Shown: piece after piece, positions 24,044-32,423 of the stretch | Position numbering within the stretch: the first letter of the stretch is position 1 | Layout of the letters: each line of letters begins with the position of its first letter | DNA from: RGIG1918 sp045536045 | GTDB taxonomy: Bacteria > Cyanobacteriota > Vampirovibrionia > Gastranaerophilales > Gastranaerophilaceae | Direction of reading: 5' to 3' | NCBI GenBank assembly: GCA_045536045.1 | Contig: JAZSMU010000070.1 | Location: 1 to 40,906, forward strand | DNA: 40,906 nt | Notes under the pieces: model-generated | What the model was told of the DNA's origin: nothing | The model's input: the letters and a program-made list of their open reading frames with translations, nothing else | Databases searched by the model: none | Made by a program: the position numbers and the translations under genes

Positions 24044-24999
24044 GATACTTTTTCTGAAATGTAATTAAATAATACTATTTTGATATGTGGCGAAATTTCA
24101 GGTTCTTCGCCCATAATTATGTCATTTATTGTAGCTTTTATAATTGGTCTTTCAAATTGAACAAGGTTATCTATTTTTTCTCTTCCGTTTTTAAAGATTA
24201 ATTTTTTAAGTTTGAACATACAATTTTCAGAAGAAGAGTGTTTAGGCTGTGGCAAAATTGATTTAACTTCGCCAAGACATCTTTGAGTTATTTTTGGGTC
24301 AACCTTAGCTTCAAGGTTTTCCATATTTAAATAATCTCTCAAAACTCTTGATTCTGGTTCGTTAAATTTGCCTAAAATTGTTTCTTGTTTTTCTTTAGAT
24401 AAACTTCTTATAAGAAGAGCCAGTGAAGCAAGTTTTAGAATTTTTCTATCACTCATTTCTTGAATTGCTTTAGTTTCTTCCTCAACTGTTGCTTGAACCA
24501 TATTATCAACATTTGATTGACTTTCTGCTCTTTGTATTGCTTCATCATCTAAAATGTTTTTCTTTTTCAATTCTTCTAGGGCATTTTTAAATGATTTATT
24601 TACTTGGTTTTCAACAAGCTCAATAAGCTGTTCTTGAGGAATTTTTTTGTTTATCCCTTGTTTAACAATTTCAAAAATTGTGAACGCAACTTTTTGTAAA
24701 ATACCTTCTCTTAAATTTATATCAATTCCACCTTTTGTAAGGTCAATTGATTTATGAAAAGTCCATTCGCCAATAAATTGGCAAATAAGACTTGCTTCGT
24801 CTGCATTAAAATTGCATTTTTCATCTTGGAGAACGGCATCTCCTGCCATAAAACAGAATCTTTTTATAACTTCCGTAATAAAAGTTCTGTCATTTCCTTG
24901 AATTTCTGGTGGGATAACTTCGGCAGCTTGCATAGAAATATTTTCTGCAAACTCTTGTGGATTAAATCCTGGTATTTGTTTTTTTGAATTTTCTGCCAT
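24040..24999 (-). CDS. protein at the FliG position, not clearly FliG
   Basis: 319 residues, soluble and helical, near the FliG length of about 335. Placed between fliF and fliH, where fliG normally stands, 3 bases after fliF. The segment KLASLALLIRSLSKEKQETILGKFNEPESRVLRDYLNM loosely recalls a FliG ARM-type repeat. I cannot see the classical FliG middle-domain motifs or the charged torque helix in its C-terminus. The first 60 residues, with several Cys, are unfamiliar. FliF keeps an acidic C-terminal segment of the kind that binds FliG, so this is the best candidate rotor-switch partner. A divergent FliG is the leading reading; an unrelated adaptor is possible. Confidence 0.55.
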   Translation of the reverse strand: MAENSKKQIPGFNPQEFAENISMQAAEVIPPEIQGNDRTFITEVIKRFCFMAGDAVLQDEKCNFNADEASLICQFIGEWTFHKSIDLTKGGIDINLREGILQKVAFTIFEIVKQGINKKIPQEQLIELVENQVNKSFKNALEELKKKNILDDEAIQRAESQSNVDNMVQATVEEETKAIQEMSDRKILKLASLALLIRSLSKEKQETILGKFNEPESRVLRDYLNMENLEAKVDPKITQRCLGEVKSILPQPKHSSSENCMFKLKKLIFKNGREKIDNLVQFERPIIKATINDIIMGEEPEISPHIKIVLFNYISEKVS

Positions 25000-25002
25000 T
25001 TC

Positions 25003-26718
25003 TTAGTTATCTATCCAATTTTTAAGTTTATCTACTGCTTCAGATTCATCAACTTCATTGAAATCCATACTTAATTCGTTTAGAGTTTCAATTAAATTTC
25101 CTGTTTCTTGTTGGCTAGGTGGGGCATTATTTGCTCTTGCTTGTGCCATAGAAGCTTCATGTTGAAGTTGTTGAATTTGCAAGTTGTGCATATGTTCTTG
25201 TTCTAATAAGTTTTGTGCCATTTGTGCTTGGCGTTGAATAAGCTCAGTTGCTTTGATATTAACATCTTGGAGTTGTTTATCTTGCATCATTGCTTTTTCT
25301 TTTAACATCATGACATCTTCTTGTTGTTTAATTGCTTCATCACGAACTTTAGCTGAAATATGTTTCAAGCCAAAACCTAAGCCTACAAGAAGAAGAACTC
25401 CAACTACCCACCAAGGATTTCCAGATTCTTCTGGATGTGGAAGTTGGTTCAATTTTTCTGAAGCCAAAATGTCTGATTCTGAATTTATAAATGCAATTGA
25501 AACGCTATCTGGGCTAACAACTGGGCTAGCAGCGTGTGCAATAAGCTCTTTTAATTCTGAAATTGAAACTGTTGCAGGCATTGCACTTTCTTCAATAGAA
25601 ACTGCAATTGAAATTTCTTCAATTACTCCTGCTTTTCTATATTCGCTTACATGAGTTTTTGAAACGCCATATTGAACTTCGTTTGCATTTCTTGTGTAGT
25701 TTCTATCTTGATAAGAAGCAGAACCTCCAGCAGAACCAGCACCATATGGTAAATATGTGCTAACAGGTGTGCCTTGAGAATTATCGGAAGCACTATCTCC
25801 TAATTTTTCGCTAAAACCTTGTTCTGAAATTGCAATTTTAGAATCAGGGTCGTAAATTATGCTAGATTTTTCAACAGGTGCTTGAGTTAAGAATGTTGAA
25901 ACAGTCGCAACATAGTTTCCTTTGCCTAAAATTTTATCTAGTTGGGCAGAAACTTTGTTTTGCATATATTTATCATTTTCTTGGATTTTTCCAAGCATAT
26001 CATTTTCAGCATCAATGATACTACTGTAAACATTTCCGTTTGTGTCTGTAATTGAAATATTTTCAACTTTTAAATCATTTACAGCACCTAAAAGCAGGTT
26101 TGTAATAGCTTTAATTTTTAGATTGTCTAATCTTTCGCCCATAGGGATAATCAACTGAACAGTTGCTGTAATTGGTTTTTGGCGAGATTGGAACATTGAT
26201 TGTTCTGGAATTGAAACAAAAACTTGAGCATTTTCAATCGGAGGAATTTTGCGAACAAGTCTAGATAATTCTCCATTAATTGCTCTAATTAATCTAATTT
26301 TTTTGTCTTCTTTTGTTGAGGTAAAATCGCCTTTATCAAAAATTTCAAGACCAATGTGTTCATCAACAAGCCCTGATTTAACAATTGCTAAAATTGCCCT
26401 ATCTCTTTTAGACATTGTGTATGTGCCTTTTTCAAGCACAATAGAAATTTTACTACCATCTTCTGCTGTTGTTGCTCTAATGCCTTCACGAGCCAAAAGC
26501 GCTTGAACCTCAATTGCTTTTCCCATATTGTCTGTTTTAAACAGCACTAATGGTTTTTCTTCAACTTTTTCTTTTACAATATTTGGTTCGCCAGCACCCT
26601 TTTTAGAAGAGCCAGCACTAACACCAACAGTTATAATAAGTGCCAAAACAACAGCAACAATAACTCCAATTGCCGTGTATAAAACCTTTTTATCTTTTAA
26701 TAGTTCTTGAAAATTCAT
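25003..26718 (-). CDS. fliF: flagellar MS-ring protein FliF
   Basis: 571 residues, standard for FliF, which forms the inner-membrane ring on which the basal body and export gate assemble. TM1 is at about 14-34. The YscJ/FliF-type ring domains follow, with NAQVFVSIPEQSMF, ATVQLIIPMGERLDNLKIKAI and ITDTNGNV. TM2 is at about 436-454. A Gln/Met-rich cytoplasmic coiled tail (455-545) and a final acidic FliG-binding-type segment (LNELSMDFNEVDESEAVDKLKNW) complete it. The tail is longer than in many FliF proteins. It follows fliE by 46 bases. Confidence 0.95.
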   Translation of the reverse strand: MNFQELLKDKKVLYTAIGVIVAVVLALIITVGVSAGSSKKGAGEPNIVKEKVEEKPLVLFKTDNMGKAIEVQALLAREGIRATTAEDGSKISIVLEKGTYTMSKRDRAILAIVKSGLVDEHIGLEIFDKGDFTSTKEDKKIRLIRAINGELSRLVRKIPPIENAQVFVSIPEQSMFQSRQKPITATVQLIIPMGERLDNLKIKAITNLLLGAVNDLKVENISITDTNGNVYSSIIDAENDMLGKIQENDKYMQNKVSAQLDKILGKGNYVATVSTFLTQAPVEKSSIIYDPDSKIAISEQGFSEKLGDSASDNSQGTPVSTYLPYGAGSAGGSASYQDRNYTRNANEVQYGVSKTHVSEYRKAGVIEEISIAVSIEESAMPATVSISELKELIAHAASPVVSPDSVSIAFINSESDILASEKLNQLPHPEESGNPWWVVGVLLLVGLGFGLKHISAKVRDEAIKQQEDVMMLKEKAMMQDKQLQDVNIKATELIQRQAQMAQNLLEQEHMHNLQIQQLQHEASMAQARANNAPPSQQETGNLIETLNELSMDFNEVDESEAVDKLKNWIDN

Positions 26719-26764
26719 TATAAAAGCCTATTACCCCACTTATTAATTATACTGAAAAACAAGG

Positions 26765-27079
26765 TTAAATCTGTATGTTCATTACTTTTTCATACGTTTG
26801 AAGTATTTTTTTAGTTACAGATGCTGCAAGGTTAATCTGAATTTCGGATTTTGAAATTGCCGCCATAACATCATGAACATCTGCTTGCCCTAAAACTGCT
26901 TGCTCCATTAAAGCATCTGGTGCAGCAACAGTTTCATTTATATTTTGCACCATTCCAGACAAAACAGTTTCAAAATTTTCGCCAGTTGTTTTTGAAACAC
27001 CAGTGAGCTCTCCAAAGCCTGATATGCCTTGAGTTAAGCCTGTTGTTAATGATGAAATTTTAGGGTTAAAGTTATTCAT
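26765..27079 (-). CDS. fliE: flagellar hook-basal body protein FliE
   Basis: 104 residues, usual length. FliE joins the MS ring to the rod. The C-terminal helix ADVHDVMAAISKSEIQINLAASVTKKILQTYEKVMNIQI is the conserved FliE segment; the N-terminus is Ser/Thr/Gly-rich as expected. AAGGA precedes the ATG. It follows the transglycosylase by 10 bases and precedes fliF. Confidence 0.93.
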   Translation of the reverse strand: MNNFNPKISSLTTGLTQGISGFGELTGVSKTTGENFETVLSGMVQNINETVAAPDALMEQAVLGQADVHDVMAAISKSEIQINLAASVTKKILQTYEKVMNIQI

Positions 27080-27089
27080 ATATTTTTCC

Positions 27090-27722
27090 TTATATATATT
27101 CTCTTAAGACATTTTTTACATAATTTTGAGTTTCGGGATATGGCGGAACTTCCCCATATTTATCAACTGTTCCAGGTCCCGCATTATAGGCTGCAAGAGC
27201 TAGAATTGTGTTTCCGTTGTATTTATCTAACATTGATTTTAAATATTTAACTCCACCTTCAATATTTTGTGCTGGATTCATTGGGTCTTTAACACCTAGC
27301 CATTCTGCAGTTTTTGGCATAAGTTGCATTAGTCCCAAAGCTCCAACTTTTGATTTTGCATTTGGGTTAAAATTGCTCTCTTGCTTAATTACGGCTTGAG
27401 TTAATTTTTCATCAACGCCATATTTTTGGGAGATTTTGTTCGCCATAGATACAATTTGTTCTTTTGTATAAGAACCTGTTGGGATTTCGCGTCTTGTTAT
27501 GTTCAAAATTGGTGGAGCATCTATTGTAAAAGGATTTTCACCAGCCTCTATCCTTGTTTCATTTAAAATTTTAGAGAAAGTGTCAGTATTTTCAAGTGGT
27601 TTTGCTTGAACTGTTTTTGTTGGTTCAGCATAGCCAATTTTAGCAGACAATTCTTTAACTCTTGCCATAGCTGAGCTTGGTCCACTTGTGTTTATATAAT
27701 TTTGAATACTTTGGCTGAACAT
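27090..27722 (-). CDS. lytic transglycosylase (SLT domain) of the flagellar operon
   Basis: 210 residues. Residues 1-85 are Ser/Thr/Asn-rich and probably flexible. Residues 90-205 form an SLT domain with catalytic Glu115 in VIKQESNFNPNA, then GALGLMQLMPKTA and LALAAYNAGPGTVDKYG. It cuts peptidoglycan, most likely to let the flagellar rod through. There is no signal peptide, so export through the flagellar apparatus itself, as with FlgJ, is plausible. GAGGGAG precedes the ATG. It is the first gene of the flagellar group. Confidence 0.92.
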   Translation of the reverse strand: MFSQSIQNYINTSGPSSAMARVKELSAKIGYAEPTKTVQAKPLENTDTFSKILNETRIEAGENPFTIDAPPILNITRREIPTGSYTKEQIVSMANKISQKYGVDEKLTQAVIKQESNFNPNAKSKVGALGLMQLMPKTAEWLGVKDPMNPAQNIEGGVKYLKSMLDKYNGNTILALAAYNAGPGTVDKYGEVPPYPETQNYVKNVLREYI

Positions 27723-27767
27723 ACTTTCTCCCTCAAAATTAATTTCGGAGCAAATGAGAAAAAACTT

Positions 27768-27790
27768 GATGATAACCTTGAAATATCATC
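27768..27790 (-). terminator. candidate terminator after the ComM-type gene
   Basis: GATGATA and TATCATC pair around a 9-nt loop; on the minus strand a TTTTTT run follows three bases later. The stem is AT-rich and only 7 bp. The rest of the 102-base gap holds the start region of the flagellar unit, for which no clear promoter was found. Confidence 0.4.
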
Positions 27791-27824
27791 TAATTTAATG
27801 ATAAAAACCAAAAAGTCATGAAAT

Positions 27825-29342
27825 TTAATTGAAACTTCTGAATTGAAGTGCTTGTGCAATGTGGGATGTTAAAATATTTTCAGAATTTTCAAGGTCTGCT
27901 ATTGTTCTTGAGATTTTCAAAATTCTATCGTAAGCTCTGCCTGATAAATTAAATTTATTAATTGCATTTTTTAATATTTCTTTAGAAGCGTCATCTAAAG
28001 CACAAAATTTGTTTATAAGCTTTGGAGTTAGCTCAGAATTTGTTAAAATTTTTGTGTTTTTATATCTTTCTATTTGAATTTCTCTTGCTTTGATAACTCT
28101 TGCCTTAACTTCTTTTGAAGTTTCTTTATCAGGCTCAATTTTCATTAATTCATCTTCTGTTAATCTTGGAACATTTATTTGAATATCAATTCTGTCTAAA
28201 AGTGGTCCAGATAATTTTGAACGGTATCTTTTAATTTGGAAATCAGAGCATTCGCATCTTTTTTTAGAATCTCCATAAAATCCACAAGGGCAAGGGTTCA
28301 TAGCCCCTAAAAGAATAAAGTTTGCAGGAAATTTTGAGCTTTTTGTGGCTCTTGAAATTGTAACTTCACCATCTTCTAAAGGTTGCCTTAAAACCTCTAA
28401 AACTCCTCTTGGAAATTCAACCAATTCATCTAAAAATAAAACGCCTCTGTGAGCAAGGGTGATTTCTCCTGGTCTAGGATTTCCACCGCCACCAATAATT
28501 CCAACAGCACTTGCACTATGGTGTGGAGAACGAAATGGGCGTTTTGTAATTAATGGTTTTGAGTTATCAATTAGTCCTGCTATAGAGTAAATTTTAGTAA
28601 GCTCAATTGCTTCTTTTGTAGTTAAATTTGGCAAAATACTAGGAAATGCTTTTGCAAGCAAAGTTTTCCCACTTCCTGGTGTTCCACATAAAATTACATT
28701 ATGCCCACCTGCTGCTGCAATTTCCAAAGCTTTTTTTGCTAGAGTTTGCCCTTTAATGTTTGAAAAATCAAAATCAAATTCTTCTTCAACATTAAGATAA
28801 TCCTCAACTTTATTTTTTGCTTTTTTAAGGTCATCAATTCCATTTAAATATGAAACAACTTCTTTTAAGTTTTTAGCACCTAAAATTTCAATATTTTCAG
28901 CAAAGCTTGCCTCCGTTAAATTTTCAAATGGAAGAATAACTTTTTTAATATTTAATTCGGCTAAAGCACAAACAATAGGTAAAATTCCATTTATTGGGCG
29001 TATAGCACCATCTAAAGAAAGCTCGCCTAAAAAAGCAATATCTTTAACATTACTTTTTATTTCTTTTTCTTTTAATAAAATTCCAACTGCCATGCCAAGG
29101 TCTAGCCCTGTTCCTTCTTTTTTAAGGTCAGCAGGGGCAAGGTTTATGATAACTTTTGTGTTTGGAAAACTAAAGCCAGAGTTTTTAATTGCAAGCTTGA
29201 TTCTTTCTTTAGCTTCGCTAACAGAAGCATCCGGAAGCCCTACAATTATTGTTTGAGGTATAGAATTAACAGTGTCAACTTCTATATCTATTTTATAGCC
29301 CTCAAGCCCTGATATTGTTGCAGATGTAACTTTTTCAACCAT
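27825..29342 (-). CDS. comM: ComM/YifB-family Mg-chelatase-like AAA+ ATPase
   Basis: 505 residues, the family length. The N-terminal Lon-protease-like fold has TSATISGLEGYKIDIEVD, IVGLPDASVSEAKERI and INLAPADLKKEGTGLDL. The AAA+ core has Walker A GTPGSGKT, the RSPHHSAS segment, Walker B LFLDELVEF and the Cys motif NPCPCGFYG. In naturally competent bacteria ComM is a helicase that drives branch migration of incoming DNA; elsewhere its role is unclear. The start at 29342 matches family N-termini. A TATAAT lies exactly 6 nt before the ATG and there is no ribosome site, so the mRNA is predicted to be leaderless. A hairpin may end the gene. Confidence 0.93.
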   Translation of the reverse strand: MVEKVTSATISGLEGYKIDIEVDTVNSIPQTIIVGLPDASVSEAKERIKLAIKNSGFSFPNTKVIINLAPADLKKEGTGLDLGMAVGILLKEKEIKSNVKDIAFLGELSLDGAIRPINGILPIVCALAELNIKKVILPFENLTEASFAENIEILGAKNLKEVVSYLNGIDDLKKAKNKVEDYLNVEEEFDFDFSNIKGQTLAKKALEIAAAGGHNVILCGTPGSGKTLLAKAFPSILPNLTTKEAIELTKIYSIAGLIDNSKPLITKRPFRSPHHSASAVGIIGGGGNPRPGEITLAHRGVLFLDELVEFPRGVLEVLRQPLEDGEVTISRATKSSKFPANFILLGAMNPCPCGFYGDSKKRCECSDFQIKRYRSKLSGPLLDRIDIQINVPRLTEDELMKIEPDKETSKEVKARVIKAREIQIERYKNTKILTNSELTPKLINKFCALDDASKEILKNAINKFNLSGRAYDRILKISRTIADLENSENILTSHIAQALQFRSFN

Positions 29343-29348
29343 AGGGGA

Positions 29349-29354
29349 ATTATA
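29349..29354 (-). promoter_or_regulatory. -10 box giving a leaderless comM transcript
   Basis: The minus strand reads TGC-TATAAT (an extended -10) followed by 6 nt and then the ATG, so the A of the start codon would be +1. A weak TTCAAC lies 17 bp upstream. Confidence 0.55.
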
Positions 29355-29408
29355 GCATATATTATAATTTTGTTGAAAAAAATTTTTTTTCAAGGTTTAT
29401 ATAGATAT

Positions 29409-30146
29409 ATGAGAATAAATAGCATTAACAATATTTCATATAAAAGCTTAAGCACTGCCAATTTAGCTCTTGAAGTTGGAGGGAAAACCAAGTCTGAAAA
29501 GAAAAATACTCTAAAAGTTGGCGTGGTTTCTGCAATTGGTTCTATTGTTGGTTTAGCTGTTCCCTTTCTTTTGATTAGGAAAAAACAAGGATTAAACATT
29601 CCAAAAGGTGCTTTAAAAGAGCTTAATTTCAAAGATAAAGTTGGGAAAATTTGGAAATCCTTAAATATTGATTATAATTTGCCAGAAATTTTATCTATTT
29701 CAACAGGTTCGCTTTTAGGTGGCTTGGCTGGTGGCATAATTACTGATAAAAATAAAAATCACAGAAAAGAAAAAGTTGAAGAAGCACTTCATACATTTAA
29801 CAATATTTTAATTCCAACAACTTTAACGGATGTTCTTTTAAAAACAACAAAAAAAATGAATGTTAAATCTCCAATAGATAAAATAATTTCGCCAATTATA
29901 GGAATTGGAGTTGGAATGGCTCTTGCAAACAAGGTTACAAATAAAATAACCAAAAAATTTATTGACCCTGATATGCCAGAGAGAAAACAACAGCTTAAAG
30001 ATTATTTTGTTCACATTGACGATATTTTGGGCGTTTTAGTTTTAACAAAAATTCCTTTTGCAGATAAAATTCAAGCAGGAAAGCTTTTAACTGCAGTTTA
30101 TGCGTATTGTGGTTTTAAAGCTGGCATTGGTCATAAACATGATTAA
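29409..30146 (+). CDS. unknown membrane-associated protein
   Basis: 245 residues from the ATG at 29409; a TTG at 29370 would give 258, but the ATG is preferred by context even though the nearest AAGG is 13 nt away. A Ser/Asn-rich start (MRINSINNISYKSLS) precedes hydrophobic Gly-rich segments near residues 38-57, 97-117, 156-176 and a final one around 215-240. Basic stretches separate them. This is a small multi-pass membrane protein or a glycine-zipper type of insertion protein. It is divergent from comM and ends before a promoter for the next gene, so it is probably on its own. No family was recognised. Confidence 0.6.
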   Translation: MRINSINNISYKSLSTANLALEVGGKTKSEKKNTLKVGVVSAIGSIVGLAVPFLLIRKKQGLNIPKGALKELNFKDKVGKIWKSLNIDYNLPEILSISTGSLLGGLAGGIITDKNKNHRKEKVEEALHTFNNILIPTTLTDVLLKTTKKMNVKSPIDKIISPIIGIGVGMALANKVTNKITKKFIDPDMPERKQQLKDYFVHIDDILGVLVLTKIPFADKIQAGKLLTAVYAYCGFKAGIGHKHD

Positions 30147-30150
30147 TTTC

Positions 30151-30179
30151 TTGCCTTAATTAGTCTAACTTTGTATATT
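30151..30179 (+). promoter_or_regulatory. promoter of the UPF0173 hydrolase gene
   Basis: TTGCCT and TATATT are spaced by 17 bp. The predicted start at about 30186 is only one base before AAGGAG, giving a leader of about 12 nt. Confidence 0.55.
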
Positions 30180-30197
30180 GTTTAATAAGGAGTTTTT

Positions 30198-30866
30198 ATG
30201 AAAATTACTTATTTAGGACATAGTGCAGTTAAAATTGAAACAAACGGAGAGGTTATTTTAATTGACCCATTTTTAGTTTCTGCAAGAGAATACGATTATA
30301 AAAAAGACAACATTAAAAATATTTTAATAACTCACGCACACAATGACCATGTGGGCAGTGCCCTTGAAATTTCAAAAGCAACTGGTGCAAATATTATTGG
30401 CGTTTTTGAGCTTGCAAATTATTTTAATTCAAAAGGAATTGAGGCAATTGGTGCGAATTTAGGGGGCTGGATAGATTTTTCTTGGGGGAAAGTTATGTTA
30501 TGCCCTGCATCTCACTCTAGCACTTTTGCAAATGGAGTGTCTGGTGGTGTTGCAGTTGGATTTTTGCTAGAAATTGAGGGTAAGTTAATTTATCATGCTG
30601 GAGATACTGGTTTAATTCAAGATTTTAAAACTATTCAAGAGTTTGGAAAAGTTGAGTTGGCATTTTTACCTATTGGTGGATTTTATACTATGGGTGTTGA
30701 TGAAGCTATTGTTGGGGCTAATTGGCTTGGTGCTAGGGCTTTTTGTCCAATTCACTATAACACTTTTCCACCAATTGAAGTTGATATTGAAGAATTTAAA
30801 AATAAATGTTCTAAAACAAGTGTTCAGCCAAAAGTTATTAATATTTTAGAAACGGTGGAAATATAG
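30198..30866 (+). CDS. UPF0173-type metal-dependent hydrolase (metallo-beta-lactamase fold)
   Basis: 222 residues, standard. The N-terminal MKITYLGHSAVKIE and DPFL, the metal motif THAHNDHVG (His46, His48, Asp50, His51), ASHSST, HAGDTG and a late CPIHYNTFP are the UPF0173/YtkL pattern. The substrate is not known for this family. AAGGAG precedes the ATG by 5 nt. The cation exchanger gene begins directly after its stop, so the two are translated together. Confidence 0.93.
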   Translation: MKITYLGHSAVKIETNGEVILIDPFLVSAREYDYKKDNIKNILITHAHNDHVGSALEISKATGANIIGVFELANYFNSKGIEAIGANLGGWIDFSWGKVMLCPASHSSTFANGVSGGVAVGFLLEIEGKLIYHAGDTGLIQDFKTIQEFGKVELAFLPIGGFYTMGVDEAIVGANWLGARAFCPIHYNTFPPIEVDIEEFKNKCSKTSVQPKVINILETVEI

Positions 30867-31883
30867 ATGGAAATTGCATTTCAAATAGTTACATCTATAA
30901 TATTTTTTCTTTTGATATTGTTTTCATGCACACTTTTTACAAATGCAATTGAACATTTAGGAAGAGTTTTAAATATTGGGGAATGTGCAGTAGGTTCTGT
31001 TTTTGCTGCAATTGGAACAGCCTTGCCTGAAACAATTGTTCCTTTGGTTGCAATCATTGGTGGAATTTTAACAGGAAATTCTCAAAAAGGTGCAGAAATT
31101 GGTGCTGGAGCTTGTTTAGGCTCTCCTTTTATGCTCTCTACTATAACATTTTTTATGATATTTTTAGCTTCAATTGGCTTTTATTTACTTAAAAAAAGAA
31201 AAAATTTAGGTATTCAAATTGAAACAAAATTCTTTGCTAGAGATTTAAAATATTTTATATTTTGCTATTCATTAGCTGTTCTTGCTGGAGTTTTACATAT
31301 TCCATATTTTAAATATTTCTGTGTTTTTGCTTTGATTTTAACTTATATTTTCTATTTTAAAAGAACGATTGAAAGAGCAGGGTGCTCTGAGTGCGAGCAA
31401 ATTTCAGACTTGAAATTTGCGAAGCTTATGGTTTTTTTGAAAAATGAAAAAATAATTATATGGACGCAAATTTTATTTTCAATTCTTTTGCTTATAATTT
31501 CTTCTCATTTTTTGGTTTTAAAAATTCAGTATTTTTCAGAAATTTTAAATCTAAATCCATTCTTATTAAGCCTTATTGTTATGCCTTTTGCAACAGAGCT
31601 TCCGGAAACTGTTAATAGTGTTTTGTGGATTAGAGAAGATAAAGATATGCTTGCAATTTCAAATATATCTGGTGCTTTGGTTTTCCAAAGCTGTATTCCA
31701 TTAAGTATCGCAATTCTTTTAACTTCTTGGAAGTTTGATAATTTAGCAATTTTAAATATTTTGTTTGTATTTTTGATGTCTGTTTTATTATTTTTAGTGT
31801 CAAAAATATCAAAAAAAATTCCTCTTGGGCTTTTAGCTGTTGGAGGAATTTTCTATTTAATATTTATTTTAGCCATTATTTAA
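30867..31883 (+). CDS. sodium/calcium exchanger family membrane protein
   Basis: 338 residues with about 10 hydrophobic segments. The two inverted alpha repeats of the CaCA superfamily are visible. The first is GSVFAAIGTALPETIVPLVAI (about 44-64) and the second is LIVMPFATELPETVNSVLW (about 233-251), each with the ion-binding Glu. It probably moves Ca2+ or another cation against Na+ or H+ across the inner membrane. The central loop has a Cys pair (CSEC). The ATG directly follows the hydrolase stop. The end overlaps the convergent hpt by 4 bases. Confidence 0.88.
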   Translation: MEIAFQIVTSIIFFLLILFSCTLFTNAIEHLGRVLNIGECAVGSVFAAIGTALPETIVPLVAIIGGILTGNSQKGAEIGAGACLGSPFMLSTITFFMIFLASIGFYLLKKRKNLGIQIETKFFARDLKYFIFCYSLAVLAGVLHIPYFKYFCVFALILTYIFYFKRTIERAGCSECEQISDLKFAKLMVFLKNEKIIIWTQILFSILLLIISSHFLVLKIQYFSEILNLNPFLLSLIVMPFATELPETVNSVLWIREDKDMLAISNISGALVFQSCIPLSIAILLTSWKFDNLAILNILFVFLMSVLLFLVSKISKKIPLGLLAVGGIFYLIFILAII

Positions 31884-32422
31884 GTTTCAATGTAGCCAAT
31901 GTAGGTTAGATTTCTATATAATTCTTCTAAGTCTAGCCCAAAGCCTACAATAAATTTGTTGTCTATTTCAAATGCCCTATAATCTGGATAAACAGGGAAT
32001 TTTCTAGCACATTTTTTGTCTAACAAGGCACAAAGTTTAACATCTCCTGCTTGGCATTTTGTTCTTAAAAAGTTCATAAGAAAATCTAAAGTTAAACCAG
32101 TGTCTACAATATCTTCAACAACAAGGACTTTTTTCCCTACAAGCTCTGGCAAGTGCAAGTTTAGAGCACTGACTTTTCCAGAAGATTCTTTTGCATTTCC
32201 ATAGCTAGATAATGACACAAATTCCATACGAACAGGCATTTTAAGATGTTTGCATAATTCTGTGTAAAACATTAATGCGCCTTTTAAAACGCCAATTACA
32301 ACAAGCTCTTCTTCAACTCCGTAAGAGGTGTTAATTTCTTCTGCAACCTCTTTAATTCTTTTCATAAGGTCATTTTCAGAGATTAAAACTTTAAGTTCTT
32401 TCGCTTTTTCAATAACATTCAT
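31880..32422 (-). CDS. hpt: hypoxanthine phosphoribosyltransferase
   Basis: 180 residues. Purine salvage of hypoxanthine and guanine with PRPP. VVIGVLKGALMFYTEL, SLSSYGNA and the PRPP motif VLVVEDIVDTGLTL are typical, as is the C-terminal FIVGFGLDLEELYRNLTYIG. The ATG at 32422 has AAAGGTG about 6 nt upstream, within the end of tilS; a GTG at 32431 is a weaker choice. It is the last gene of the ten-gene unit. tilS-hpt adjacency is common in bacteria, often followed by ftsH, which is absent here. Confidence 0.96.
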   Translation of the reverse strand: MNVIEKAKELKVLISENDLMKRIKEVAEEINTSYGVEEELVVIGVLKGALMFYTELCKHLKMPVRMEFVSLSSYGNAKESSGKVSALNLHLPELVGKKVLVVEDIVDTGLTLDFLMNFLRTKCQAGDVKLCALLDKKCARKFPVYPDYRAFEIDNKFIVGFGLDLEELYRNLTYIGYIET

Positions 32423-32423
32423 T

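Noticed and set aside
27723..27824. Sigma-28 or sigma-54 promoter for the flagellar unit
   Set aside because: No GG-N10-GC element or sigma-28 pair was found in the gap.
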